Assembly: GCA_946807835.1 (NCBI GenBank)
Contig: OX327683.1
Span: forward strand, 15,071,001 to 15,135,000
DNA length: 64,000 bases
Source of the DNA: Ailanthus altissimus
Lineage: Eukaryota; Streptophyta; Magnoliopsida; Sapindales; Simaroubaceae
Direction: 5' to 3'
Position 1 is the first letter of the stretch. Each line of letters opens with the position of its first letter. The notes beneath the pieces are model-generated. The model saw nothing but the letters and a program-made list of their open reading frames with translations. It made no database searches and was not told the DNA's origin. A program made the translations under genes and the position numbers. Below, in pieces: positions 22,560-35,000 of the stretch.

Positions 22560-22898
22560 TGAAGAGATAAGTTTTTGTTAATGCTAATATTTTGTTTTTT
22601 ACAATTTTAAAGAAAAATCGTTTCAAAATACTTTTCAAACTAAAACATTCATCAACTGACATTTATGGGTAATATTTATTCAGTAGTTCGGCATTCCAAG
22701 GCTTCCTAACCACTTGTCCATCCGAATACCCGGGCTCATATGTTTTCATCTTGACTCTTCTGATTACCTTATAGGGTCATTCCTTTTAGACCAAGAAACC
22801 CCTTGATTAGGTCCTTGGTATTTAGTAGCACCTTTCTTAAAACCAAGTCCCCTTCTAAAAACTTTAGAGCTTGTACCTTGTTGTTATAGTTACGAGCA
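22560..22898 (-). pseudogene. Tat-like gypsy integrase, C-terminal part
   Basis: The minus strand from 22898 reads ARNYNNKVQALKF, EGDLVLRKV and NTKDLIKGFLG, then after frame breaks a KPWNAE-like motif near 22690. This is the C-terminal end of gypsy polyproteins (GDLVLRK followed by the GPY/F-like region and a WNAEHL-type tail). It joins directly to the integrase piece at 31084 once the retroposed insertion is removed. Several stops are present. Confidence 0.8.
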
Positions 22899-22905
22899 AT
22901 CTTTT
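22887..22905. repeat. Left target-site duplication of the retroposed sequence
   Basis: TAGTTACGAGCAATC plus up to four T is repeated at 31065-31083. A 15- to 19-bp duplication next to a poly(T) run is the mark of LINE-type target-primed reverse transcription. Confidence 0.85.
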
Positions 22906-24189
22906 TTTTTTGTTTGAATAGGATCATATCATATCATTAATATCGTTAAGATATTACATCAAATTCCTTTAATATACATATCAAAGGAATAACAAAATAA
23001 GATAAATACATTTTGCGATCATCTTATTTAAGCCTCGTGCAAAAAAGAAAGTTGTTATACCCATAATGGGTAAGGAAAAGACTTTTTCCAAAGAAAGAGA
23101 AGGCAGACCTTTCCAAAGAAAGGGAAGACAGATTTTTCTGTAGAATGGGATAACAGACCTCCATAAGAGGGAAATACATAGGGCTGAGCACGGTTCGGTT
23201 CGGTCCGATTTTTGTCGGAACCGAACTGAACTGGTCTGGTCTGATTTTTTGTTGTACAAAAACTGATTGAGTATTTGAAGAAGAAAAAATCGAACCGGTT
23301 TTTTTCGGTTCGATTTTTTTGATTTTTTCAGTTTTTTTGAGCTATTTTTTGATTTTTTTATTTCAAATTTCAAATTTTTTTTTTACATAATTCCTTTTTT
23401 ATTTGAACAATTTTACATAATTCTTTTATAATTTTCCATCAACAATTCAATATTGTCCAATTCCATCGAAAATAATTATCCATAAAAATAAAAATTTACC
23501 ATCAATATAATATTTATAAAAATAAAATTCGTCATCAACATAATATTTAAAATAAGATTATAATTAATACATAAAAATAAAATTACATCAATATCTAATT
23601 GTCAATCAATATCACATAATGTTGATCACATATCTAAAGTCTAACAACAAAATATTCATGAAAATAAAATTTGTTCATCAACAATTCAAAATAACATTCA
23701 CGAAAATAAAATTATTCATCAAGAATTCAACATAACATTCACGAAAATAAAATTGTTCATCAACAATTCAACACAATATTCATGAAACTAAAATTGTTCA
23801 CCAACATAATATTCAAAGTAATATTAAGGATAAAAAAAGATTATCCATCAATAATCTAATTGTCCATCAACCCCATGCCTATTAATTTCATCTCCAATCC
23901 AAAAAACCATCAAATCTACAAGTATTAGAAAAAAAAAACTTATATTAGTTAACTATACACTATAAATTATAAATTAGATATAAGATACATAATAAATTTA
24001 AAAGGCCTCATACCTCCAATACTTTTATCAATCAGTGGCCATAATATGCTGTGATGCATCCATCAAAATGCTCAATTCTATAGAGAAAAATGAAATAAAA
24101 AATAAGTAAAGCACGAAGTTAAAAAAAATTAACTATCATATGACTATATAAGTAATTATTATACCTGTTTCAACGCTTTCACAAATGTC

Positions 24190-26178
24190 AGCATCTTTTG
24201 TGTCAGGTACATCCATCTTGTCTCCAAGAAGAGTAGACCGAAGCCAATTCTAAGTGCAAATTAAGGCATTCACAGATTGAGGAGTCAAAGAACTCCTAAA
24301 TGCATCAAGAATGCACCCTCCTGTACTAATTGCAGACTCAGAGGCGACAGTAAAAATTGGAATTGCAAAAACATCCTTCACAATTCGAGACAAAACTGGA
24401 TACCTTGTATAATTTAATTTCCACTAACTTAAGATTTCAAAGTTTGCATTGTTGGACTTCTCTGTCTCAGTTGACAAATACATCTGAATCTCTTTTTTGT
24501 GTTTTATGGAATTGGAACAAAGCATCGTAAGTGTCTTCTTCTTCTGGACCCCCTTCATGTACACCACCTCCTAAATTACTATCACTAGATTCCCCCTCAC
24601 CGTGTGATCCAAATGTCTTCTAACTGTCAAATAACTTAAAACAACATTTGTTTAATAGAATTAATCATATCACTCACACTTGTACCATCAAATAAAGTGC
24701 CTAAACACCACTCAACAAAAGCTATTTTGCAACGAGGATCAAGTATTGCTACCACAATTAAGATCTTGTTGATTTTTTTGAGAAATCTCCAATATTTGTC
24801 AAATTTAATCTTCATAACACTAGCCATATCCTTCAATAACTCATCTCTATCGGCTATGAGTGTCTTCAAATATGATTGAATCTTCCAAATCTCATTCAAA
24901 AATAAATGAGAAGACACTTGTTTGGATGAACTAAATTTCAGAGTCACATCATAGAATGTCTTTAGAAACTTGACCAACCTTTGAGCATTCTCCCAATCTG
25001 CATCTTTTGGTAGCCTTGCCTTTTTGGTGCTACTGTCAATGTCATCCTCCCCGAAATAAAAATAATACTGATCATCATCACATTTCATCCAATAAAATGA
25101 CTTTCTTAGTTTCAAAGCACTATTTAACATTAAATATATTGAGTTCCACATAGTTGGTACATCTAGGTGGACAAGCGCTTTCGATGAGATTTTCTCTCTT
25201 TCTACAAATTTCTTAAAAATTTTCAATCTTGAGGGGGAAGACCTAATGTACTTGACAGCATTACGAATACTAGCAATGGACTCATTCGCCTTTTTCATCC
25301 CATCTTGCACAATCAAATTAATAATATGTGCATAATACTGTAAATGCATGAAGTTACCACCCATAACTAATGAATTCTCCTTCTAGTGCCTTAATTTTCT
25401 TTTAACATAAGTCACTGCAACATCATTTGCACTTGCATTGTCCACTGTAATAACAAATATATTTTTAATGCCCCATTCAAGCAAACAACTTTCTATACAC
25501 TTCCCAATAGTTTCTCCTTTATGGTTTTTAATAGTCCCAAAACTAAGAATCCTTTTATGCAACTCTCACTTCTCATTAATAAAGTGAGATGTTATTACCA
25601 TGTAATTCTCATTCTGAATTGAAGTCCAAGTATCTATTATGATCGAAATCCTCTGCTTATTAGAATACAAAATACTTTGCAACAAGACATTCTCATTCGT
25701 ATGCAGATCAAGGATGTGTCTTGCAATTGTTCTTCGTGATGGCATTTTAAATGTTGAACAAGCTTTTGCCATAAACTCATTAAATCCTTCACCCTCTACA
25801 TTCTTAAAAGGCCACTAATCTTTTATGATGCATCGAATAAGTGATTTTTTTGAGATCCTCCTGATTAAACCCAACTGCCACAATATTTGCAACACTTTTT
25901 CCCCTTACATTTACATTTGTTTTTTCTAGTACTAACTCTTGTTGTGTTTCATCAATATGTGTGCTCAGATAAGCAACACATCTTTTTAAATGAGACCTCA
26001 AATTTGAAGTTCCGACAATACTAATGTGACATGCATATGTCTTCTTACAGTAATTGCATCTAGCTCTTTCCCCACCCGGTAGCTTGGTAAAACTTTCTCA
26101 AACTGTTGATCTCAAGTGACTAGTATTACTATTGGTAACACTTTGCCCACCTCCTTCAATTTTTGAACTACGATCCAT
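24190..26178 (-). pseudogene. hAT transposase (BED finger, RICESLEEPER-like), disabled
   Basis: The minus strand is read from an ATG at 26178. A BED zinc finger follows (CNYC, later SHLKRC) whose leading Trp codon is TGA. The segment at 26001-25804 then breaks by a one-base shift before PFKNVEGEGF-like residues. The piece at 25772-25566 carries FKMPSRRTIARHI and IIIDTWTS. The largest piece, 25364-24636, carries LVHLDVPTMWNSIYLML and DPRCKIAFVEW. A hATC dimerisation domain is visible at about 24470-24200 (YPVLSRIVKD, ASESAISTGG, RSSLTPQSV). Stops and frameshifts between pieces, one again at a Trp, rule out a working enzyme. The domain order fits plant hAT transposases of the RICESLEEPER/DAYSLEEPER group. 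Confidence 0.92.
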
Positions 26179-27790
26179 TCTACAACAAAATCACAATTCA
26201 TAATTCATAACACTATCATATCACAACCAAATAGTACAATTAAGACTATATTAGAGTATGTAAAATCATGATGCCAAGTTTTTAAGTCAATACAATCGGA
26301 ACATAAAAAAAACAGTAACTCAAATATGAATGTATCAAGTGCAGATTGTTTAATAAAAGCAAGAGACAAACATCTCGTACACATTTCACCAAATACATCT
26401 ACAATATGGTTTACTTCAAAATAAGCACTTCAATAATTCTATTCCCTTTTTAAGTCTACAAATCAAAAGACCAAGAACAATAACCACATGTACATATACA
26501 TGTCATAAACTATAAATAAAAGACAACACATTTGTTAGTTAATTAGAAGATTCTTATTATAAAACGTAATATATTAGAATCATTTAAAAAAGATTAAGAA
26601 TAACATTACCTTCTATTATATATCAATCCAATTTGATTCCCCAATTTAAAAATAAAAGGATGTTCGGACAAGTAATTTTGAACTGTTATTATGCTCATTA
26701 CTTGGTATATCAGAATGCCAAATCATGCTTATGTGTCCTATTTGCAACAGCACGTTACTATTTGTTCGCGGATTCCCATCTTCAACCCCAAAACCAAATA
26801 ACGTTTTATTATATGTTAAATTGACCATAAAATTAAAAAATGGAGCCAAACCCAAAATCTAGATTTGCCTTTCATTTGTTTTTGGCTCCTTCTATTGGGC
26901 GCCTAAAATTTCTTATATTTGTTTCCTTTGCTCAAATTCCCTTCCCCCCGGCCTACCGCCCGGCCGCCTCCATAAAAAAAAAAAGCAAGACTCTCTCATT
27001 TGACTATTTGATTTATCAACCAAAAATAAATCAACGGGAACCAACTACTAACACATAAATACAAAAATTCAAGTATTCAACTCCCTCCTCCAAATTCACA
27101 AACCCAAAATTTTTGAACTTGAATTACGAAAAATAAAAAAAGATACTTACGGTGAAATAGCTAACCGGTAAAGAAGAGTAGGCGGCGAAACGGTGAAGAG
27201 CGAACCGGTGAAGAAGAGTACGACAACCCACCAACAAACGGACAACGGCAAGGTAAGAAAAGGGCTGTCACTGTGTAACTTGTAACCGAATCAGAAAGAA
27301 GTAGCGCACTGGTGCAGAAGAGCAGACGGGGAAACGGCGAAGAGTGGAACCGGCAAAGGTCGAATGGCACCCAGCGGACGGACGACAGCCAAGGGTTAGG
27401 GTAATCGAAAAAAAATAGCGCACCGGTGCAGAAGATGAGAAGAACAGACGGGCAAAGACCGAACTGGAGAATAGTGAAACCAGTGAAGATCGAGTGGCGA
27501 AGAGTGGGCGGACGGCCAACGGCAGCCGAGGGTTAGGGTACCGTCTGTGTCTATCACTGTGTAAGCAAGTGAAAGTGTGAAACGGGATGAAAATTTGATT
27601 TTAGTTTTTAGGGTTTTCAACTTTTCATTTTAAGTTTTATTTTTAAGTTTTTTAATTTTAATTTTAATTTATTTTTATTGAATTAAAAATAGGGTGAGAT
27701 TATATGTGCCAGAGTTTATTTGTTTGTGCTACAACTACCATTTATTTAATGCCACGTGTTACTATTAGTTTAATTTACCAAAATATCCAA
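26179..27790. other. hAT non-coding 5' region
   Basis: This lies between the transposase start and the right subterminal repeats. It contains GC-richer diverged repeats at 27160-27560, with GCGCACCGGTGCAGAAGA-like and GGTTAGGGTA-like segments occurring two to three times. The open frames through them share no recognisable protein family. No host gene fragment was identified. Confidence 0.5.
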
Positions 27791-28294
27791 TTTTTCAGTT
27801 CGGTTTTAGTAAAATTAAAACCGAACTGAAACCGAACCGGACCGATTGGGTTTTTAAAGAAAAAAATAGATTGGTTATTTTTTTAAATAAAAACCAAACC
27901 GAACCGGCCGGTTCGGTCCGGTCCAGTCCGATTTTCTGATTTTCAATTTTTAATGCCCACTCCTAGAAATACAGACCTCCATAGGAGGGAAATATAGATC
28001 CCTTAAAAAAGGGAGAAATTATTGTTGTATAAACTTAAAATTAAGTCATGCAAATCCGCAAAAAACCAAACAACAGTGACCAAGCATATATTCCAAAAAC
28101 ACAATGAAAACTACCGAACGAAAAATCGTCGGTCGGGAGCACTGCTGGTCATCGGTCAGAAAATGGCTGAAAATATTTATGGCAATTTTCGGATCAGTTC
28201 CATCGTGACTCGGGGGGCTCGGTGCGGGCTAGGAAGAGCAACGGCGGCAGAGGCACAGACTCTGCACAAATGGCCGGCAGCTCTGAGTGGTAAG

Positions 28295-30462
28295 TGTTGG
28301 GAGTTGTTCATTCTAGGGTGTTTGCATATGGGTATTGTGTTTAACAACAATATATACATATCTCATACATATAATGAAGTAGCGAAAGCTTAAAACATTG
28401 TAGTAAACACAATCAAAATATATTAATGGAATTAACAGAAACGAAATTGAGGAATAACCCTTGAAGCCTTTGGATGGAGATTGTTGAAGTCCACCAAAAT
28501 ATTGTCTTTGATCAATTCTAGTAATCAACAATGGTGGGTTTGATTATCTAGAATGACAGCCTTTGATCCAGCAGTAGTTTAACCACTTAAACTTATGTTC
28601 TTGATTTTTTCTTTTGATTAACACTTAATCAATTAATCAAAAACCTATTTTGTTAAATTGAGTTTATGCCTTAAAAGAAAATAATGAATTCAACTCTTGA
28701 ATCCATTAATTAGAAGACAATTTCTCTTTTCTCTCTTTGTAAAATGGCTGACCTAATTTTTGCAAAATCAAATTAACAAACTCAATGAATTTAATTTACA
28801 TTTGTCTTATTTATACAAATGAATTTAATTTCATTTCATAACACTTAATTTCACTTAATTTCAATTTGAATTTAATCTAACCTAATCATAGTTAACTCTT
28901 AACTTTAGTTAGGTTAAACTAACATTTAAATATTCTAACTATAGTTAACACTTAACTCTAGTTAATTAAAAGAATATTTAAATATTTTATCCATAGTTAA
29001 CTAACTTAACCATGGTTAGGTTAACTTTTACTTAACCATTAGGTATAGTTAATCTAACTTAACTAAATACTTAACTCTTAACCTTAGTTAAACTTAAATT
29101 ATTTATTCAACAATTAAATAAATAAATATTTATTTGAATTATTTAACAATTAAATAATTATCAAGTGAAATTACAATTATGTCCTTACTCGGTTATCAAG
29201 TTAACCTAAACTGGGTCCCACAATCTGACCATATACTTTAGTTAACGTAACCTTAGTAAATTGCTGGATTTTACTGTATTGAATTATTCAATACGGTACG
29301 CTGCCCAAGTGCTCAAAGAGTACATTTCATATTGGGACTCCCTAGGTCCACGCCCGATTCGTCAAATGGAACTATTCCACAAGTCCGTAAACGATGCCCC
29401 ATGCACACGTTACGGATATTACAAATTAACGCGTTGGACCATACATGTTGAGGTTACTCCATATTCATATAATCCTTCCGTTATTATATCCAGGATGAAC
29501 GGGATATAGATCATTACCGTCAAATCCCGATAATTTCATCCATTACTTTATTATCTTCAGATTCGTATCTTTATGAATAATTTACGCAAACACTTTTGCT
29601 ATAATGTTCGAACCTGTAGGAAACTCCTTTCCCAGGTTGATTGCTTACGGCCATAAGACTTTACAAGATACAATCTCGAAGTTCGGATATACAACCCATC
29701 TATGTGAGCTGGTGGATCCCATATCTACGCACACCGAACTCCATGAGTATCGGACCATACCCAGCGACACGTAGCAGTCAGACCATGAAAGGTCTCTGAT
29801 ATACGTGGAACCAAAGTATGATAGATCTCCCACAAGTTCACCATGGTGCTCAGGTCGAAGGACCACAAATACTACTCAACTCGAGAGGAACTTCCTTTGA
29901 CGGTTTCATAGGATGTCTATTGGGGTCCTCGTAAGTCTGTTCAGCATCCAGTCCTAACTGAATACCTGTATGTCTATATGAACTTCAACCAAGCTCATGG
30001 TTAACTAAGAATAACCATCTGTACAATATAGATATAGACATACACTAATCTATGTGTATCACCGATAGACCCTCATTGGTGAACGTAGATCATGAACTCT
30101 TTATTTGAAAAGATACTTCCATAATGACATTTCTTAGTTTCTATTGCAACTTTGTCATTACTAGTAGATTCTCAGGTCTTTGTCACATTATTGATTACGT
30201 TCTAACTCTTTAGATCTCGCTGGCTATTATAACCTGCTAACTCTTAGCATTTATAACTATCAGCTTTGCTAACTCTTAGCGCTAGTCTAAACTTCTTTAA
30301 ACTGGATATGAACTTATTCAGATCATATCATGTCTATAATGTTACAAGCTTAATTACCATTTAATAAAAGTTATTAGCAATTTAATAAAATATGCATTGT
30401 ATAAATATTACAAACTAAACATTCATACAAACTGGGATGGCGCGTAAGCACATACCCTAACA
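28295..30462 (-). mobile_element. Solo LTR of the copia family
   Basis: The LTR is 2,168 bp, starts TGTTGGGAGTTG, ends CATACCCTAACA, and has a perfect 5-bp duplication GTAAG at 28290-28294 and 30463-30467. The right end (GGGATGGCGCGTAAGCAC before CCTAACA) matches the sense start of the intact copia LTR, so sense is minus. Blocks at about 29290-29460 and 29700-30000 resemble 1640-1800 and 2054-2350 of the intact LTR. The left half is too different for the same subfamily. It interrupts the retroposed sequence. Confidence 0.92.
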
Positions 30463-31083
30463 GTAAGGGCTGCTGGATTTGCATCACACCGATTCAGGTT
30501 GGCGAAGTGACCGCTGGCTGGGGCGAGCAAGCAAAGGCAGAAGAAGTTGCATGGTGGCCAGGGGATAAGCCGGCGAGGAAATTCTCATCTACCCACCCCC
30601 TACATGCGCCGGTGAAGTAAGTCCATGGCAGACCAGCAGCGCTGTGAAAGGAGAAATTCTATACAAGCGCCGATGAAGAAAATGACATTCCAGCATTGAT
30701 AAGGTAGGCATCGCATGGAGACAGCAAACAGAAGAAGTTGTTTGGTCACTGGGGGATAAAATGATGAGGGGATGCTCATCAAACCACTCTATACAATTAT
30801 CGGTGAGGCGAGTCCACGTCTGGCATATTGGTGGTTGGTTGCGCTGCAGCGGAGAGCACCTGAAAAGAAAACAAATAGAAAAATAGAAAGCTAACAAAAT
30901 GAGAAGAGTACATAAATGAAGCTCTATGCTGAGCAGGTGGTTCGTCCACCGGAGAGTAGGCCAAAGCCCCCTCTCTGGTGGCGACTTGTTTTGAAGACAA
31001 GGCGATTATGTTGAAGAATAGAGAGAGCTTTTCTTTTTAGGGTGAACTCTTTTCCTACTAAGTCTAGTTACGAGCAATCTTTT

Positions 31084-31999
31084 ATTAGTAGGTTGCAGTT
31101 ATTATCCTCACCATTTCTCGCTTCTATTCAAGGAGGTTGAGTTTTTCTCTAGATAGATCTTCATTCCCTGCATTGAAATACATCACTTGGTGAGTTAGTA
31201 CTTTTATTTCGATAAGAATCACAATTTCACACCCAAAAATTAATAAAAAAGGAGTTTTGCTAACAGTTGTCTTGCTACTGGTCTTGAGTGCCCAGAGAAC
31301 TTCAAGCAACTCATCAATGCAAGCTCTTTTCTTTTTTGTCAATTTCCTTTTAAGAAATTTCTTGATGAATTTGTTAAAGGACTCAACTTACCCGTTATTG
31401 TTTTGGGTGCATTAGAGAAGCGAGCCTAAGTTGTATTCCTAGCTACTCCCACAGAAATATCTGAAATTTCTACTGTCGAACTGCATTCTTTAGTTAATGA
31501 TGATTACGAATGTAATCCCAGACAAGCAAACTAGGGTTCTTTAAATAAAATCCTTATCTTTCTTCTCTATAATGGAGGTGCAGGGTTTAACTTCCACGTA
31601 CTTGGTGAAATATTCCACAACAATGGCATACTTGGTGGAGCCCATTCCACCAAGTAAAGGTCTAGTCAGATTGAGCCCCCACTGAGCGAATAGTTAGGGG
31701 TTGGACATGGTAGTCGGGTTTTCTGGTAGGGTATGAATATTGTTAACAAACCTCTAGCAGGCACCACTTTTTAGCCAACTCTCATGCATCTTAGATTGCC
31801 ATGAGGCAATAATATCCTAGCTTTAAGACTTTATGAGCCAGTGTTTTTGCTTTAGAGTGATTTCTATAAATTTCCTAGTGAATCTTTGGCAAGACATGGT
31901 AGTTGGGTTCTCTAGTAAGGCATAGATGTTGTCAATAAACCTCTAGCAGGCACCATATATGTTAACCAACTCCTGTGCATCTTGGATTGTCATAGGGTA
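31084..31999 (-). pseudogene. Tat-like gypsy integrase, core part with a duplicated segment
   Basis: Reading leftward, the zinc-binding region comes first (31999-31700), then LFAQWGLNLTRPL and KYAIVVEYFTKYVEV at about 31700-31570 (start of the integrase core), then NGQVESFNKFIKKF-like sequence near 31400, and ELLEVLWALKT with KTPFLLIFG at 31340-31180. These are conserved integrase landmarks of Tat/Athila-type gypsy elements. Stops and shifts are frequent. Two diverged copies of a 189-bp unit (starting near 31704 and 31893) cover the zinc-binding region. The right copy is interrupted by the solo LTR at 32005. Confidence 0.85.
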
Positions 32000-32004
32000 A
32001 TATT

Positions 32005-35000
32005 TATTGGGGATCTATTATACGTGGGTGTATACATGTGCAATAGTATTTATTAATTAAATTATACAATAAACACAATAAATAATATATTAATCATTTT
32101 ATTATATTTTAAGGGTTGAGAAATTACCGAAACGTGTAACGTTATACACATATATCCTGGAAGTCCGCTTGGAGACCAACTCGTTGGCAGTTCTAGTCAC
32201 CAACTCGGTGGGCTTGGTAAGCTAGAACAACAACTCCATATCTAGCACTGGACTTAAGTCTTAAACCCTTTAAATTTGTTTTTCCCTTGATCAACTCTTT
32301 GATCAATAAAATAAATTCATGTGTTGTTGTAATTAGTAGCCAATAAAATCTAGTATAAGAATTAATCTCAACACTTGAAATTAACTCTAAATTTGAATCA
32401 AATTCATCATTACTTTGCTTAATGTTTTGGCCGACACTCTTTGAAACAATTTCATTTTGTTTCAAAGACACAACACCTAAAGAATGGAAAAATGAAACAA
32501 AAACTTCATTTTCCTTTCTCTTGGCTCAAGAAGAAAAATTGAAACAATTTCAATTTTTGTTCCCCTTGATCACCGAATTCACACGTACACACATATCTCA
32601 AATATATATTTATCATATATAATAAAATAATAATATTATATATATAAAATATTACACACTTGGCCACCAATTAAATAAATAGTATTATTAAAAAAATAAT
32701 ATAAAATAAGAAATTGGATGACAACTATATAGCAATATATAATATAATAATATATTATAATATAAAATAATAATATATTATGATTATTTAATAATTAAAT
32801 AATTATTGTATAAAATAATCATTTTGCCCCTCATGAATAGTTACCAAGTCTACCCCCTAGCAGGTCCCACCAAATTTCACACTTGGGTAAACTCAACCGA
32901 GAGTCCACAATACATCACGTGTCATTATACAATTAGTAAATAATAATTATTGACTAATTATTGTATTTAACGCTTAAATACAGACACATACGCATTCTCG
33001 TGGTAGTGCTAGATATTACTGGATTAAACAATTTAATCTGGTACGCTGTCCCAGTGTACAATGAGTACACTCCATATCGTGAGACTCCCTAGGTCCACGC
33101 TTAATTCGTCAAATGAAACTATTCCATAAGTCCGTGAACATTGCCCCACGCACACGTCACAGAAATACAAATCAGCGCATCGACCATCCAAGCTGAGGTC
33201 ACAACACATACGTATAGTCCTTTCGTCATGATATCTTGGATGTGAGGGGATAGATTATCACCATCAAATCCTCATGTGCTCATCCATATCATATCCCCAG
33301 ACTTATATCTTACTAAATAATATGTGCAAACTCCTTTACCATATTATTACACCCTGACAGAAACTCTTTTTTGAGATTATTGCTTGTAGCCAAAAGACTT
33401 TCTGAGATGCAGTCTTGAAGCATCTGCGAGTGATTTTAAACCTAGGTGTATGCTTGTGGGTTTGTGTCTATCATTCAAATATGCATATGTATCACGTACA
33501 TATATACGCAGCGGATAAGCTGAATACTAATTTTCTAATGATAAACACAAATAAGTTTTATATGTTATCTCATAAATATAAACCACATAAAGATTGAGAA
33601 TTTATTACTTTGACAAGCCTTTGATTTTTAGTCGAATCGGAGTACCCGCCTTGAAGCAACCCGTTCACAATTCTAGTTTCTCAACACGGTAGGCTTTAGG
33701 AAGGTAGAATAGCAGCTTTTCCAGCAAAGAATTCAACCCTTGAATCCTTGTTTCTACCTTATAGTATAGGTGGCCAAAAATGGAAGAAATGTATTTTATG
33801 CTCTCAATACTTAGCCAAAATATCACACTTCTCTCTCCAAATGCTTTAACCGTATCTTTTTCACAATAGGCAACATATTGCTCATTTATTTCTTTTTCAC
33901 TTAATGGACAACACTTGTCCATTTTAATTACATAATGGCCTCCATTATCATGGTCAATATTTGTTATTAGTATTTTGTTTATTATTGTTTACAATCAATC
34001 AAATGAAAACAAAAATGAGAAATCATTTAGATAAACTTGGCCTAAATTTAGGCCAAATGAGAAACACTTTCTCATTAACAAGAAATATGTTAAGGTCTAC
34101 TATTTACAAGTGCCATCAATTTATTCTTATTATATTATTTAATTAATATTAAACAAATAATTTAATCATATTAAATCGTGGTAGAAACACATGCTAATTT
34201 AAATAAAAAATGACTTGTTTGATTTCAATTTAAATAATGATATGATTTCAATTTAAATAATAATATCATATATTATTATTATTATTATTATTTTATTTAA
34301 TAAATATTTTAATGAATAAAATAATGATATTATTTATCCAACAAATAAGGTCATTTTGGTAATTTCTAAGTTAAACAATAATTGACCCATAATGTTCCAT
34401 GTGTCAACATCTTATTGGTCAACAACTAATTGTTAACTAATTGATATACTTAACTCTTAAGTCTTGACACGTGTACGATCGGAGGGAGACCGAAGTAAAT
34501 GTCCAATCTACTAAAATTTTCTGGATCGAACTATTTAATTCGGTACGCTGCCCCAGTGCATAACAAGTACACTTCATATTGCAGGATTCTCTAGGTCCAC
34601 TCCAGATTTGTCAAACAGAACTATTCTGTGAGTCTGAGATTGATGCCCCATGCACACATCATGGATATTACAAATCAGTGCAGTAGACTATACAAGTTGA
34701 GGTCATAGCGCATACGTATAATCCTTCCACCAATCATATCCTAGAAGAGCGGGGATATAGATCACTACCATCAAATCCCTATGTGCTCATCCATAAACTT
34801 ATCTCCAGACACATATCTTGACAAACAATACATGCAAACACTTTTGCAATATTGTTTAATCATATAGGAAACTCTTTTCTTGGATTTGTTGCTTATGGCC
34901 ATAAGACTTTCCAAGATATAATCCCTAAGCATCGGAATACATATAACTTATCTATGTGAGTTGACGGATTTCATATTTGTACACACTAGACTCCATAAGC

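Larger units (their letters stand above)
23179..27965 (-). mobile_element. hAT DNA transposon, complete ends
   Basis: The element is 4,787 bp with a perfect 8-bp duplication GAAATACA at 23171-23178 and 27966-27973, the hAT target-site length. The terminal inverted repeats are imperfect: TAGGGCTGAGCAC on the left and, on the opposite strand of the right end, TAGGAGTGGGCAT. Subterminal regions (about 23190-23330 and 27795-27940) are packed with CGGTTCGGTT/AACCGAACCG repeats, as usual for transposase binding. A degenerate transposase gene is at 24190-26178 on the minus strand. The ends are intact, but the transposase is not, so mobility would need a source in trans. Confidence 0.95.
22902..31064 (-). 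mobile_element. Retroposed non-LTR sequence with poly(A) tail, split by a hAT element and a solo LTR
   Basis: After removal of the two nested insertions about 1.2 kb remains (22902-23178, 27974-28294 and 30468-31064). It reads on the minus strand: the 5' end is at 31064 and a short poly(A) (poly(T) at 22902-22911) is at the left end, with a 15- to 19-bp target-site duplication on both sides. The 3' end has an AATGATATGATATGATCC stretch. No reverse transcriptase is visible. A polypyrimidine run ending in CAG near 30858 looks like a splice acceptor. It could be a 5'-truncated or non-autonomous LINE, or a retrocopy of a host transcript; I cannot identify the source. Confidence 0.7.

Noticed and set aside
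27161..27620. Overlapping Ser/Phe-rich frames on the minus strand
   Set aside because: They are repeats inside the hAT element, with no family similarity.
28022..28393. Frame of 123 codons in a GC-richer stretch
   Set aside because: It crosses the boundary of the solo LTR at 28295, so it cannot be an original gene. The GC-rich part belongs to the retroposed sequence.
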